A stretch of DNA of 64,000 bases. It comes from CAZBXD01 sp965216395. Its GTDB lineage: Bacteria > Pseudomonadota > Alphaproteobacteria > Micavibrionales > SZUA-601. Of this stretch, positions 9,585-19,048 are shown piece after piece (within the stretch, counting starts at the first letter, position 1; each line of letters begins with the position of its first letter). The DNA lies in assembly GCA_965216395.1 (NCBI GenBank), contig OZ244156.1, forward strand, positions 992,001 through 1,056,000, written 5' to 3'. Both the position numbers and the translations under genes were made by a program. The notes under the pieces are model-generated. The model ran no database searches and was not told where the DNA came from. It saw nothing but the letters and a program-made list of their open reading frames with translations.

Positions 9585-9959
9585 TCACCATTGCGCTGGT
9601 TTTTCTAGTGTATCATTCAAATATTCTTGCAAACGACAACGTGTCGCAGGCGTTAAATCTTCTGGTAAGTTATCTAAAGGGAAAAAATCTACATCTGCAA
9701 TTTCACGACAGGAAATTTTTGGTTGCTGTTTCGTTGAACATTTAAATAATATTATATGATCATTTTTATATTCTTTGACGCTGTTATATACCCAATGAAG
9801 ACCGTCAACAGAAATATCAGTCAACGATAATTCTTCGATCAACTCTCGTTTTATCGCGTCTTGTAACGTTTCTGATTTGTCAACACGACCCCCTGGTAAA
9901 AACCAACCATCGAGATATGTGTGTTTAACCAGCAATACATATTGATCATTCTCATTCAA
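9585..9959 (-). CDS. NUDIX hydrolase, start uncertain / possibly 5'-interrupted
   Basis: The protein carries a NUDIX box: GGRVDKSETLQDAIKRELIEE (the GX5EX7REUXEE pattern) near residues 23-43, so it should hydrolyse a nucleoside diphosphate-linked substrate. The only start in this frame is a TTG at 9959, which would cut off the first beta strand. The frame in fact stays open further upstream for ten codons reading PITIGVRAII, which looks like the normal N-terminus of such proteins, until an in-frame TGA at 9990-9992. Either a rare ATT start is used, or the gene has lost its original start by a point mutation. The rest of the domain is intact. It sits between xseA and tadA on the same strand. 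Confidence 0.8.
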   Translation of the reverse strand: MNENDQYVLLVKHTYLDGWFLPGGRVDKSETLQDAIKRELIEELSLTDISVDGLHWVYNSVKEYKNDHIILFKCSTKQQPKISCREIADVDFFPLDNLPEDLTPATRCRLQEYLNDTLEKPAQW

Positions 9960-10041
9960 GATAATCGCCCGAACCCCAATAGTAATGGGTCAAAAAATAA
10001 AATTTTTCAATAAATTTAGTTTATAGAGAATATGCGGAATT

Positions 10042-10518
10042 TTATGCGCCACGCTTGCCCCGCTTTTCTTTAAAGAAATCTGTTAATAATGCACGACATT
10101 CTTCAACCATGATCCCGCCCGTGACTTTTGGTTTGTGATGAATTTGCGCGTGAGTAAATATTTCAGGCCCTTGGCAAACACCACCGCTTTTTGGGTCATA
10201 AGCCCCAAAATACACATGTTTTATACGCGCAAAACTTATCGCCGCCGCACACATGGCACACGGTTCAAGCGTTACATATAAATCACATCCTGGAATCCGT
10301 TGAGAGCTTTTCATTTCACACGCCGCACGAATAGCTTGAATTTCTGCATGCGCTGTTGGATCGGATAACGTAAGCGTTTGGTTATACCCGTATGAGATAA
10401 TTTGACCTGTTTGTGAATCGACAAGAACTGCACCAATAGGCACTTCGTCATGGTGGCGCGCCAATTCAGCCTGTTTATAGGCCAGCATCATATAATCTTT
10501 TATTTTATTTTTATTCAT
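10042..10518 (-). CDS. tadA: tRNA-specific adenosine deaminase
   Basis: TadA deaminates A34 to inosine in tRNA-Arg(ACG). The zinc-binding deaminase signature is complete: HAE near residue 55 and PCAMC near residues 86-90, with Glu of HAE as the proton shuttle. The start chosen is the ATG at 10518; a TTG one codon upstream extends the frame to 10521. The length (about 158) is normal. An unrelated cytidine/guanine deaminase is possible, but the spacing of the motifs and the length favour TadA. Confidence 0.93.
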   Translation of the reverse strand: MNKNKIKDYMMLAYKQAELARHHDEVPIGAVLVDSQTGQIISYGYNQTLTLSDPTAHAEIQAIRAACEMKSSQRIPGCDLYVTLEPCAMCAAAISFARIKHVYFGAYDPKSGGVCQGPEIFTHAQIHHKPKVTGGIMVEECRALLTDFFKEKRGKRGA

Positions 10519-10565
10519 CAATTGCTCAAAAAGATTTTTTAAGTTAAATTTTTAGTCATGACCTT

Positions 10566-10579
10566 CATATTATAATGCC
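10566..10579 (+). promoter_or_regulatory. Possible -10 promoter element for the glutamate dehydrogenase gene
   Basis: CATATTATAATGCC with TATAAT at 10571-10576, about 55 bases before the ATG. It is identical over 14 bases to the element before waaA. No clear -35 box is seen, so this is a candidate only. Confidence 0.3.
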
Positions 10580-10629
10580 GATCAAATTGGTAAATAGCCA
10601 CCCTTAATATAAACAGTAAAAGAAATCTT

Positions 10630-13600
10630 ATGGCCAAATCTCATAAAAAAAACACATCACAGAATATTCACTCTGAAATTATTCATCAAACAACATCGGT
10701 AAAGGGGTTGTCCGCTTCTCAAAGGAAAAACCTCACTGCTTTTATGACCTATTTCTTTCAAGGTGAAACACTTGAGAATATCGAAAAAACGGGTTGTTAT
10801 AATTGTTTTTCTTTGGCTCAGACATTGTGGAAAAATTTACAAAAACGATCAGAAAATGATATTTTCATCCGCGTTTATAACCCAACCGAAAAAGAACATG
10901 GATGGGAAAGTGACAATACGATTATTGAGATCATTCAAAAAAATACGCCATTTATTATGGACTCTATTCTGGAAGTATTGCGTAATGATCAATATAATAT
11001 TTATCGTTTATTTCACCCAATTATCCGTATTAACCGTGATGATAGCGGCAATTTAATTTCTGTCCATAAAGAAGAAGAAAGCGCCCCGGGATTAACAGCC
11101 GAATCTATTATCCACATTCAGATTGACAAGTTACATACAAAAAAAGATTGCCAAGCGCTTGAAAAAAAATTACGTGCTGTTTTAAACGATATCTGGCGTG
11201 CCGTACAAGATTGGCGCCCCATGGAAGGGCGTCTTGCAGACACAATGACGCATTTACAAAATTTAAGCGTTAAATCCATAAAAAAGCAAACTATTAATGA
11301 TGTGATACGTTTTCTTGATTTTTTAAAAAACGGCAATTTTACACTTCTTGGATATCGTGAATATATCATAAAAACACAAAAGAAGATTCCTTCTTTTGTG
11401 CCTGTTAAAAAAGCAGGTCTTGGTATTTTGCGTGACGATGAATTGATGCTTTTTGATGGTATTCGTAACGAAAAAAATCTCCCCAAAACCATCTATAAAC
11501 ATCTTAATGACAAAAATCCTTTAGTTATCCTCAAAGCCAATCAGCGTTCACGCATTCACCGTCCCGTATATCTCGATGTCATTGGTATTAAAGATTACAA
11601 TAAAGACGGCCATATTATTGGCATTCGCCTATTTACCGGCTTATTCACATCCGAATGTTATGCGCAATCAACTGGATATATTCCCTATATCAATAAGAAA
11701 GTCACGGATATATTAAAAAGGTCTGGTTATGAGGAAGGTACGCATTCTCATCGAACAATGAGCCATATACTTGAAACCTATCCACGCGATGAGTTGTTTC
11801 AAGTCCCTCTGAAAGACCTTGAACGGATCAGCTATGGCATTATGGACTTAAAACACAGACCCAGTGTCGATATTTTTATTCGTCGTGATATTCTTAACCG
11901 TTTCTTTTCTTGCCTTGTTTATGTACCGCGCGAAGATTTTGATACAGATTTAAGGTTAAAATTCACCCATATCTTAGAACAAGAATTGGGTGGCAAATGT
12001 ATTGATTTTTATATCCAAATGGATGAAAACGCTTTGGCGCGTATTCAGTATATTATTAAAGTGGATGGTTATAATTTGCCCAAATATAACCGGGCCCAAA
12101 TTCGTAAAAAATTATACGAAGAAAGCCGTAATTGGCATGATCGTCTCGCCGATATCGCCCAAGAATGGTATGGTGCAGAAAAGGCTTATGAACTTTTAAA
12201 ACCGCTGCATAATGCTTTTTCTGCAGCTTATCAAGAAGAAATGCCTTTGCGCTCTGCTGTGCGGGATATTGAATGGATTAATGACGCCATTAAGGGCACA
12301 GATTTACAAGCAAAACTCTATCAAAATGGCAATGAAGAAGATGGCCATGCCCATTTTAAAATCTATAAAAAAGGGCGCCCTGCTTCTCTATCCAATGTAT
12401 TGCCTATATTAAAAAATATGGGTTTTGAAGTTTTGAATGAACACCCTTACGATGTCACAACAAACGAAGATGAAACGATTTGGATTCATAAATTCTACGG
12501 CAAGATAGAGTTAGGACATGATCAATCTGTTAAAGATATTCGATTTAATTTTGAGGATGCGTTTATTAGCGCTTATCTAGGCTTTATTGATCAAGACCGT
12601 TTCAACAGCCTTATCTTAAGTGCAGGTATATCCGCGCGCGAAGCCAATATTATGCGTGCCTATGCTAAATTTTTACACCAAGCAAATTACCCACATCGTA
12701 ATACGACGATGGCCAATACGCTTGGTAAACATCCAAAAATCACCCAGAAACTGGTTAATTTGTTTAAAACAGCACATGACCCTAAAAGCAATCAAAAGAC
12801 AGCTCAATCAAATTGCGCGGGTTTACTCATTGAAATGGATCATATGTTGCAAAAAGTAGATAATGTCACGGAAGATACCATTATCCGCAGTTACATGACT
12901 TTGATGCGTGAAACATTACGGACAAATTACTATCAAAGTGATGAAAACGGCCAATATTATGATTATTTAGTTCTAAAATTAGCCAGTAAAAACATATCTG
13001 ATATTCCAGCGCCCAAACCGGCTAAAGAGATATTTATCTATTCAACTCGTTTTGAAGCCGTTCATTTACGAGGTGGCGATATCGCGCGAGGTGGCATTCG
13101 GTGGTCAGATCGTTACGATGATTTTCGTACCGAAATCTTGGGCCTGATTAAGGCACAAATCGTTAAAAACTCTGTGATTGTTCCCGTTGGGTCAAAGGGG
13201 GGGTTTATTTGTAAAAAACTGCATCAATTTAACGACCCAAGTGAGCGTTTTGAAGAAGCCAAAGCATGTTACCGTTCAATGATGCGTGGCTTACTCAGTG
13301 TTACAGATAATATTGTTAAGGGCAAAATTATTCACCCAGCCAATACACAACGATGGGATGATGATGATCCCTATTTAGTTGTTGCGGCTGATAAAGGAAC
13401 AGCGACATTTTCTGATATGGCCAACGCTATTAGCCAAGAATTTGATTTTTGGCTTGATGATGCTTTTGCCTCTGGTGGTTCAAAAGGTTACGACCATAAG
13501 AAAATGGGAATCACGGCACGTGGTGCGTGGGAATCCGTGAAACGCCATTTCCGCGAACTTGGTAAAGATATTCAAGAAGAGGAATTTAGCGTTGTTGGTG

Positions 13601-15477
13601 TGGGCGATATGAGCGGTGATGTTTTTGGTAATGGTATGTTATTGTCAAAACAGATTAAACTTGTTGGTGCTTTTGATCATCGTAATATTTTTATAGATCC
13701 CAATCCAGATCCAGCCACTAGTTTCAAAGAGCGCAAACGTCTCTTTGAAAAAGATCGATCTAGCTGGGCTGATTATGATGAAAAGAAATTATCTAAGGGT
13801 GGCAAAATATACAACCGCCAAGATAAATCTTTAAAGCTAACTAAAGAGATTAAAAAGCTTCTCAACATAGAATCAACGTCTATTACCCCGAATGAATTGA
13901 TGAGAAGATTGCTTTTACACAAGGCTGATTTGCTCTGGTTTGGTGGTATAGGAACCTATGTCAAATCAAGTGAACAAAGCCATGATCAAGTGGGCGACAA
14001 ATCAAATGACGATATTCGTGTTAATGGCAAAGAATTGCAATGTAAAGTCATTGGCGAAGGTGCCAATTTGGGTGTAACACAAAAGGGTCGCATTGAATTT
14101 TCTATGAATGGTGGAAAATGTAATACCGATTTTATTGACAATTCAGCGGGTGTTGACACATCTGACCATGAAGTGAATCTGAAAATCATGCTTAACCAAC
14201 TCGTCGCAGACAAAAAATTATCCAACAAACAGCGCGATAAACTTCTTGAAAAAATGGAAGAAGAAGTCGGTCAGCATGTTTTGAAAAACAATTATGATCA
14301 ATCCCTTGTTATTTCAATGACACATGGCGAAGGTCAAGAACGTCTTAATCGCCACGCGGATCTTATTCGAGATCTTGAAAAAGCTGGATATTTTGAACGA
14401 AAAATTGAAGACTTACCTAGCGAAGAAACATTACTGGATATGGCTTCTCGCGGGGGACAACTAACACGACCAGAAATTGCCGTTATTCTATCTTATGCTA
14501 AAATTCAGCTATTCAACCAATTATTGGCCTCTGATCTACCGGATGAAAAACTGATGCAATCGCATTTATTGGAATATTTCCCAGAATTAGCACAGAAGAA
14601 ATTTGCTAAAGATATTCTCAAACACAAACTGAAAAGAGAAATCATTGCGACAGAGGTTGCCAATGTTGTGATCAATCGCATGGGGCCAGCCTTTGTCAAA
14701 ACAAAGGTTAACCGAACAGGTGCTTCGCCTGTTGATGTCGCGCGTGGCTTTCTCTTAGCACGTGAATGTTTTGACCTCAAATCACTATGGAACCAAATTG
14801 ACGAATTGGACAATAAAATTACCGCACAAGAACAATTAGATATGTATATGACTTGTTCAAAATTAATCAGCCAATCTGTCAAATGGTTCATCCGTCATTA
14901 CGAGGCACCCTTAAGTTACGATGAATTAGCCCCAATTTATAAAAAAGGGATTGAAAACCTTATGCGTGATTTTGATAATATTGTGCCTAATTCAATTCTT
15001 AAACCCATTGAAAAGAAATATCAAAATTACAAAAACAATAAAGCGATTGGGAACGAATTGGCTAAAACAATTGCCCGTTTACCTATGATGAGCGCCGCGC
15101 TTGATATCATTCATATATCTAATCAATCGAAAAAAGACATTAAATATGTCAGCAAAACTTATTTTGCCCTCAGTGAACGGTTTAAGTTTAATCAATTGCT
15201 CAATGCTTTCAAAAATCTATCGACCGATAATCATTGGGCGAAAGAGGCTCAAAATGGTTTGATTGATGACCTTTACTATGCCTTAAGTGATATGACTTCC
15301 AAGCTCACTGCCAATGGTGGCGCCCAAGCTCTAGAGACTTGGTTAGATCAAAATGAGAGCGATGTGAAACAAATTGATACGATCTTGAAAGATATTCAAC
15401 GTTTGTCTAGTGTAGAAATTGATATGAATATATTAATGTTGATAACACAAAAACTAAGAGGTCTGGCCAGTAAATGA
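10630..15477 (+). CDS. NAD-specific glutamate dehydrogenase, large (about 180 kDa) type
   Basis: This 1615-residue protein belongs to the large NAD-dependent glutamate dehydrogenases, which convert glutamate plus NAD+ to 2-oxoglutarate, ammonia and NADH, mainly for glutamate catabolism. The long N-terminal regulatory part (about residues 1-700, ACT-like repeats) is followed by the catalytic region, with RGGDIARGGIRWSDR near 815-830, GSKGGFICKK near 855-865 and the nucleotide-binding part VVGVGDMSGDVFGNGML near 990-1005. A helical C-terminal region ends the protein. The length matches the alphaproteobacterial family. It starts at ATG 10630 and ends in an ATGA overlap with the next gene. Allosteric control is known for the family but is not visible here. 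Confidence 0.97.
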   Translation: MAKSHKKNTSQNIHSEIIHQTTSVKGLSASQRKNLTAFMTYFFQGETLENIEKTGCYNCFSLAQTLWKNLQKRSENDIFIRVYNPTEKEHGWESDNTIIEIIQKNTPFIMDSILEVLRNDQYNIYRLFHPIIRINRDDSGNLISVHKEEESAPGLTAESIIHIQIDKLHTKKDCQALEKKLRAVLNDIWRAVQDWRPMEGRLADTMTHLQNLSVKSIKKQTINDVIRFLDFLKNGNFTLLGYREYIIKTQKKIPSFVPVKKAGLGILRDDELMLFDGIRNEKNLPKTIYKHLNDKNPLVILKANQRSRIHRPVYLDVIGIKDYNKDGHIIGIRLFTGLFTSECYAQSTGYIPYINKKVTDILKRSGYEEGTHSHRTMSHILETYPRDELFQVPLKDLERISYGIMDLKHRPSVDIFIRRDILNRFFSCLVYVPREDFDTDLRLKFTHILEQELGGKCIDFYIQMDENALARIQYIIKVDGYNLPKYNRAQIRKKLYEESRNWHDRLADIAQEWYGAEKAYELLKPLHNAFSAAYQEEMPLRSAVRDIEWINDAIKGTDLQAKLYQNGNEEDGHAHFKIYKKGRPASLSNVLPILKNMGFEVLNEHPYDVTTNEDETIWIHKFYGKIELGHDQSVKDIRFNFEDAFISAYLGFIDQDRFNSLILSAGISAREANIMRAYAKFLHQANYPHRNTTMANTLGKHPKITQKLVNLFKTAHDPKSNQKTAQSNCAGLLIEMDHMLQKVDNVTEDTIIRSYMTLMRETLRTNYYQSDENGQYYDYLVLKLASKNISDIPAPKPAKEIFIYSTRFEAVHLRGGDIARGGIRWSDRYDDFRTEILGLIKAQIVKNSVIVPVGSKGGFICKKLHQFNDPSERFEEAKACYRSMMRGLLSVTDNIVKGKIIHPANTQRWDDDDPYLVVAADKGTATFSDMANAISQEFDFWLDDAFASGGSKGYDHKKMGITARGAWESVKRHFRELGKDIQEEEFSVVGVGDMSGDVFGNGMLLSKQIKLVGAFDHRNIFIDPNPDPATSFKERKRLFEKDRSSWADYDEKKLSKGGKIYNRQDKSLKLTKEIKKLLNIESTSITPNELMRRLLLHKADLLWFGGIGTYVKSSEQSHDQVGDKSNDDIRVNGKELQCKVIGEGANLGVTQKGRIEFSMNGGKCNTDFIDNSAGVDTSDHEVNLKIMLNQLVADKKLSNKQRDKLLEKMEEEVGQHVLKNNYDQSLVISMTHGEGQERLNRHADLIRDLEKAGYFERKIEDLPSEETLLDMASRGGQLTRPEIAVILSYAKIQLFNQLLASDLPDEKLMQSHLLEYFPELAQKKFAKDILKHKLKREIIATEVANVVINRMGPAFVKTKVNRTGASPVDVARGFLLARECFDLKSLWNQIDELDNKITAQEQLDMYMTCSKLISQSVKWFIRHYEAPLSYDELAPIYKKGIENLMRDFDNIVPNSILKPIEKKYQNYKNNKAIGNELAKTIARLPMMSAALDIIHISNQSKKDIKYVSKTYFALSERFKFNQLLNAFKNLSTDNHWAKEAQNGLIDDLYYALSDMTSKLTANGGAQALETWLDQNESDVKQIDTILKDIQRLSSVEIDMNILMLITQKLRGLASK

Positions 15478-15899
15478 GTATAAAAGACGATCAAGCTAAT
15501 CTCCTTGTCAATAAAGGGCTTCAGGTCGCTTTAGAAGGTGTTGAAAACGCCCAATCCGAGTTAGAGCGCAAGAACGGCCTTAAAGATCTTGAACTTTTCT
15601 TAGGTTTTGATGAAAAAGAAGCATTTTCGCAACTTTCTTACAAAGAACAAGAGAGTGTTATCAACGGTTATATTGAAAAAAGTAGATCGGGTGATTTTCT
15701 GGGATCAGCCGAAGAATTGATGCAAGGTTTACATTATAAACCACCGGCAGCAACACCGGCAACACCGACACCAACATTTTCGGCCCCTGCCCCTGGGGGA
15801 ATGGGCGGCGGCGGTCGTGTGGTACGTTTTCAACGCCCACCAACTCAACAAACTACAGATAATGACGCTACAAAAACACCACCATCAGATGACGAATAA
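15474..15899 (+). CDS. Small hypothetical protein coupled to glutamate dehydrogenase
   Basis: A 141-residue protein starting in a 4-bp ATGA overlap with the glutamate dehydrogenase stop, so translation is probably coupled. Residues 1-90 look like a compact helical domain; residues 90-141 are a low-complexity tail rich in Pro, Ala, Thr and Gly with a GGMGGGG stretch. No signal peptide or membrane segment. I recognise no family. Its position suggests a partner or regulator of the dehydrogenase, but this is only inference from gene order. Confidence 0.75.
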   Translation: MSIKDDQANLLVNKGLQVALEGVENAQSELERKNGLKDLELFLGFDEKEAFSQLSYKEQESVINGYIEKSRSGDFLGSAEELMQGLHYKPPAATPATPTPTFSAPAPGGMGGGGRVVRFQRPPTQQTTDNDATKTPPSDDE

Positions 15900-15902
15900 G
15901 TT

Positions 15903-16456
15903 TTAAGGCTCTAATTTCTGGCACTGATCAAAGAAATTCATGATTTTATCTTTGTACTCCTTTTTCAAGGGCATCCCCATACCAATCATTTCTTTTGCGT
16001 CTTCTATCGTTTCAAAACTATAACCACGATAGGGAATCTGAACATCACCACGATTCTGGTCAAAAATGGCGGTACTATGATTAATTTCCTCAGAGAAAAT
16101 AAGGCCATTTTGATTGGTCCCTACCATATTTGTGCCAAGAGTAAACTTAGTTTTTGATAGACGTAATTGAGGCGTATTAAGGTTTTCAATTTGTTGTCCT
16201 AAAAGATGAGCTAAAACACAGGTATTTTTAAGAGTGACAGATTTAAAATCGCGTGCATCTATAAGGCTTTCAGGCCCAGGAGCACTCTCTAGTAGTGTAA
16301 TATTGATGTATCACAGTCATATTCAGAAAAATCAAAATAAACATCTTTTTCAACTGTAATAAGCCTAGTATCAGGATTCGTCTGATACATAATTTGTTTA
16401 TCTGCGAGATATTGAAGAAAAACTTTATCATCAATAACTTTTACATTTTTTAACAT
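15903..16456 (-). pseudogene. Frameshifted hypothetical gene
   Basis: A good start exists: ATG at 16454-16456 with AGGAT seven bases upstream. This frame reads 60-odd codons (MLKNVKVIDD...SEYDCDTS) and stops at a TAG near 16291-16293. The neighbouring frame takes over at about 16300 (NITLLESAPGPE...) and stays open through an ATG at 16127 to a TAA at 15903. The total span of 554 nt is one base short of 185 codons, as expected for a single-base deletion around 16295-16310. The restored protein would be about 184 residues, soluble, of no family I recognise. It could be a decaying gene or an assembly error. The 74-residue open frame at 15903-16127 is its 3' part, not a separate gene. Confidence 0.65.
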
Positions 16457-16509
16457 AAAAATATCCTAGTTGCTAATGAGTGAGAAACTAGCAGGAATAA
16501 TATATTATG

Positions 16510-17463
16510 TCAACTATTTTTTACTTGAATACCAAATCGACCGCCGGGCTTAAAACGCTCTAAGTAAGTGGGGAGAATTTGTGACATGGGCGTCGGATCA
16601 ATATCCAGATCAGACAGTGTTAAAGCCGCCTCTTGCACAACAGAATCATAACGTAAGGCCCGGACTTGATCGCGGGTCAAAAGCTTACCTGGCAAGTTTT
16701 GTAAAACAGCCCCTTTTATCATTGCAATACGCCATGGCAACGGTACAAGAAGGCGTTTACGTTCAATATGTTGAAGCATTTTTTCAAGTAACTCTTTAAA
16801 AGTTAAAATATCCGGTCCCCCAAGTTCATAAACTTTTCCTTTTGTCTCTTCACTTTCAATAGATTTCACAACAGCTTTAGCAACATCGCCAACATAGACA
16901 GGTTGAAATTTTGTTTGGCCACCACCAATTAAGGGCAAAAATGGTGAAATCATCGCCATACGGGCAAAACGATTAAAGAAATTATCCTCTACACCAAAGA
17001 TGACAGAAGGCCGTATGATTGTCGCTGATTTTAAATTTTTTTGAATTCCCTTTTCACCCAAAAATTTGGTTTTCAAGTATTTTGAAGTTGACTGCTCATT
17101 GGCGCCGATTGCCGAAACATGAACAAAGTTTTCGATCTTATTTTTTTTAAGAATTTGAGCCAAACGTTGCGGGAATTTATGATGAATATCAGAAAATTTA
17201 TTCTGCCCCCGCCCTTCGGCCAAGACACCGATTAAATTGATCACAGCATAGCTGCCTTCAACGGCGTTTTTGATGGAATGATTATCATAAATATCACACA
17301 CAAAAGGAACGATTTGACCAACATTACCACATGTTTTAAGAAAATAAGCAGCGCCCGCGCGACGCGTTGCAATACGTATTGTATACCCTTGATTGGCCAG
17401 ATCATTGACAATGTAGCGCCCCAGAAAACCCGTCCCACCAAAAATTGTTATTTGTTTATTCAT
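16510..17463 (-). CDS. Complex I NDUFA9-family NAD(P)-binding protein
   Basis: An atypical short-chain dehydrogenase/epimerase of 317 residues, most like the NDUFA9 (39 kDa) accessory subunit of mitochondrial complex I found in many alphaproteobacteria. The Rossmann turn GGTGFLGRYIV is at residues 9-19. A HVSAIGANEQSTSKYLKTK segment near 115-135 holds the SDR-like active-site region, with the Tyr/Lys pair present as YLKTK. It may help assemble or stabilise NADH:quinone oxidoreductase. It begins the minus-strand run that includes the SirB1, BON, yraN and rsmI genes upstream. ATG at 17463. Confidence 0.87.
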   Translation of the reverse strand: MNKQITIFGGTGFLGRYIVNDLANQGYTIRIATRRAGAAYFLKTCGNVGQIVPFVCDIYDNHSIKNAVEGSYAVINLIGVLAEGRGQNKFSDIHHKFPQRLAQILKKNKIENFVHVSAIGANEQSTSKYLKTKFLGEKGIQKNLKSATIIRPSVIFGVEDNFFNRFARMAMISPFLPLIGGGQTKFQPVYVGDVAKAVVKSIESEETKGKVYELGGPDILTFKELLEKMLQHIERKRLLVPLPWRIAMIKGAVLQNLPGKLLTRDQVRALRYDSVVQEAALTLSDLDIDPTPMSQILPTYLERFKPGGRFGIQVKNS

Positions 17464-17539
17464 TCTCTACCATCCATTGATTAAAAACATGAAGATTTTA
17501 TCATTTATTTGGTTAAAAGATCAGTAAGGCTTATTGAAT

Positions 17540-18385
17540 TCATTGCATCGTATCAATAAGAGAATTCAGGAGTATGGATGCCTCAGACGAAGCCCGTATA
17601 TCACCAATATGATCAATATAATATTTTAAATATTCAACCGCTTGTTCTTTTTGATCGAGGCGTGCACTTAAAACGCCCGCATCAAAGCGCAAACGAACAT
17701 TATCAGGATCAAACAAAAGCATTATCTCAACAGTTTTAAGCGCATTTTCAAAGTCTTCACCCGCAATAAAGCGTGTTTTTCTATTATTACACAAACGGAT
17801 TAATATCGCACGATTGGTCATGGGTGTGTAATAATCATAGTTTAACTCAGCACCGAGACCCAAAACACTTTTAATCAGGGCACGCAATCTGGCCGCATCC
17901 ATGGTTTGGCCACCATAAAAGGGATCAATAATTTGCCGTTGACCTTGATATTCCATACGCACCAAAAAATGCCCTGGAAAATTAAGGCCATCCATGACCC
18001 ATCCCAAACGACGGGCTGTTTCAATATAAATTATCCCCAAGGCAACAGGAATACCACGACGACGTTCAATTACTTGGATTAAATGCGCATTGTCAAGATT
18101 ATCATAACCCTCTTCGTCTCCAGAATATTCGAAATCATTATGGATAACACGGCTGAGTATGTGGACACGCCTTAACAGTTCATCCTGAGGATCAGATAAG
18201 CTTTCAAGGCGAGAAATTTTTTCTTCAACCACTTGGACTATTTTAACGAAATGATTTTCATATCGATCCAGATGAATACCCGGTTGATCCATAGCCGCAA
18301 TTAAAAGCGCTGTTTCCGTTAAACTTATTTGGTCATCTGAACGCTGACCAATTTCGGCAAGTTTTTGTTCAATCATATCTACCAT
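17540..18385 (-). CDS. SirB1 family protein (transglutaminase-like plus TPR)
   Basis: A 281-residue protein of the SirB1 family. The N-terminal two thirds form a transglutaminase-like domain with the characteristic segment RRGIPVALGIIYIETARRLG near 115-135 and GLNFPGHFLVR near 140-150, where the His lies. The usual catalytic Cys is not evident, as often in this family. The C-terminal 70 residues have TPR-like helices. The biochemical role of the family is not settled. The start overlaps the end of the BON lipoprotein gene by 7 bp, so the two are probably co-translated. Confidence 0.85.
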   Translation of the reverse strand: MVDMIEQKLAEIGQRSDDQISLTETALLIAAMDQPGIHLDRYENHFVKIVQVVEEKISRLESLSDPQDELLRRVHILSRVIHNDFEYSGDEEGYDNLDNAHLIQVIERRRGIPVALGIIYIETARRLGWVMDGLNFPGHFLVRMEYQGQRQIIDPFYGGQTMDAARLRALIKSVLGLGAELNYDYYTPMTNRAILIRLCNNRKTRFIAGEDFENALKTVEIMLLFDPDNVRLRFDAGVLSARLDQKEQAVEYLKYYIDHIGDIRASSEASILLNSLIDTMQ

Positions 18386-19029
18386 TCAACGGGGGCATCA
18401 CCGGCTGGTTCTGCATTATCGGGCAGATTTTCACTAATACGTGCCTGTGTTTTTAAACGTACATAGGAAACAACCTCACGCACATAGGCTAAATTACGCG
18501 CATGAGAAATAACACGATCCAGTTCAGCTTGATCTTGGGCTACACCCATCAAATAAACAACACCACTGACTGTATCAACTGTGTAATTAACAGATGCAAC
18601 GTCGCGATCAAAGACAATTTTTGCCTTTAATTTACTGGTAATAAGAGTATCGCGCGCAAAGCCTGTCAGCCCTTCGCTGTTTTGGACACGAATTTCGTTG
18701 ATCACTTGGCTGACACCGGGTGCTTGCCATGAAAGACGTACTGCATCAACGCGTTGTTCAGGCTTAGGCACAAGCCCCGTTAATAAAACACGCCCTTCAC
18801 GCACTGTAATATCAACGCGACGAAACATATCTGGATCATGACGGATCCATGCATCATTAATATAAGCTTGAATACGTGTATCTTTGGCCGCTTGGGAAAG
18901 GCCACCTTCACGCGCACCGGCTAAACCAACAGTCGCGCCCGCACCTGCAACCAAGCCAAAAGGAGTACAAGCGGTCACGAAAAACAGAGTAACTAATAAC
19001 AAAGCAGAAAAGACGATTGAACGTTTCAT
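18379..19029 (-). CDS. BON-domain lipoprotein
   Basis: A 216-residue exported protein. The signal peptide ends in a lipobox FVTAC, so Cys21 would be lipidated. A Gly/Ala-rich stretch follows, then two BON domains (about residues 48-115 and 125-195), each with the conserved Gly in a VxLxG pattern (GRVLLTGLV and GVVYLMGVA). This is the YraP (DolP)/OsmY type, tied to outer membrane integrity in other bacteria. Its place after rsmI and yraN matches the yraN-yraP order known elsewhere. ATG at 19029. Confidence 0.93.
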   Translation of the reverse strand: MKRSIVFSALLLVTLFFVTACTPFGLVAGAGATVGLAGAREGGLSQAAKDTRIQAYINDAWIRHDPDMFRRVDITVREGRVLLTGLVPKPEQRVDAVRLSWQAPGVSQVINEIRVQNSEGLTGFARDTLITSKLKAKIVFDRDVASVNYTVDTVSGVVYLMGVAQDQAELDRVISHARNLAYVREVVSYVRLKTQARISENLPDNAEPAGDAPVEW

Positions 19030-19048
19030 TAAATTTTCCTTTTACGAA

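Noticed and set aside
9990..9992. TGA read as Trp (recoded genetic code), suggested by the in-frame TGA in the NUDIX gene
   Set aside because: Many intact genes here end in functional TGA overlaps (waaA, lpxK, fmt) and Trp is written TGG throughout, so the code is standard.
15903..16127. Independent 74-residue gene
   Set aside because: It is the 3' end of a longer frameshifted gene; the ATG lies in the middle of a continuous protein-like frame.
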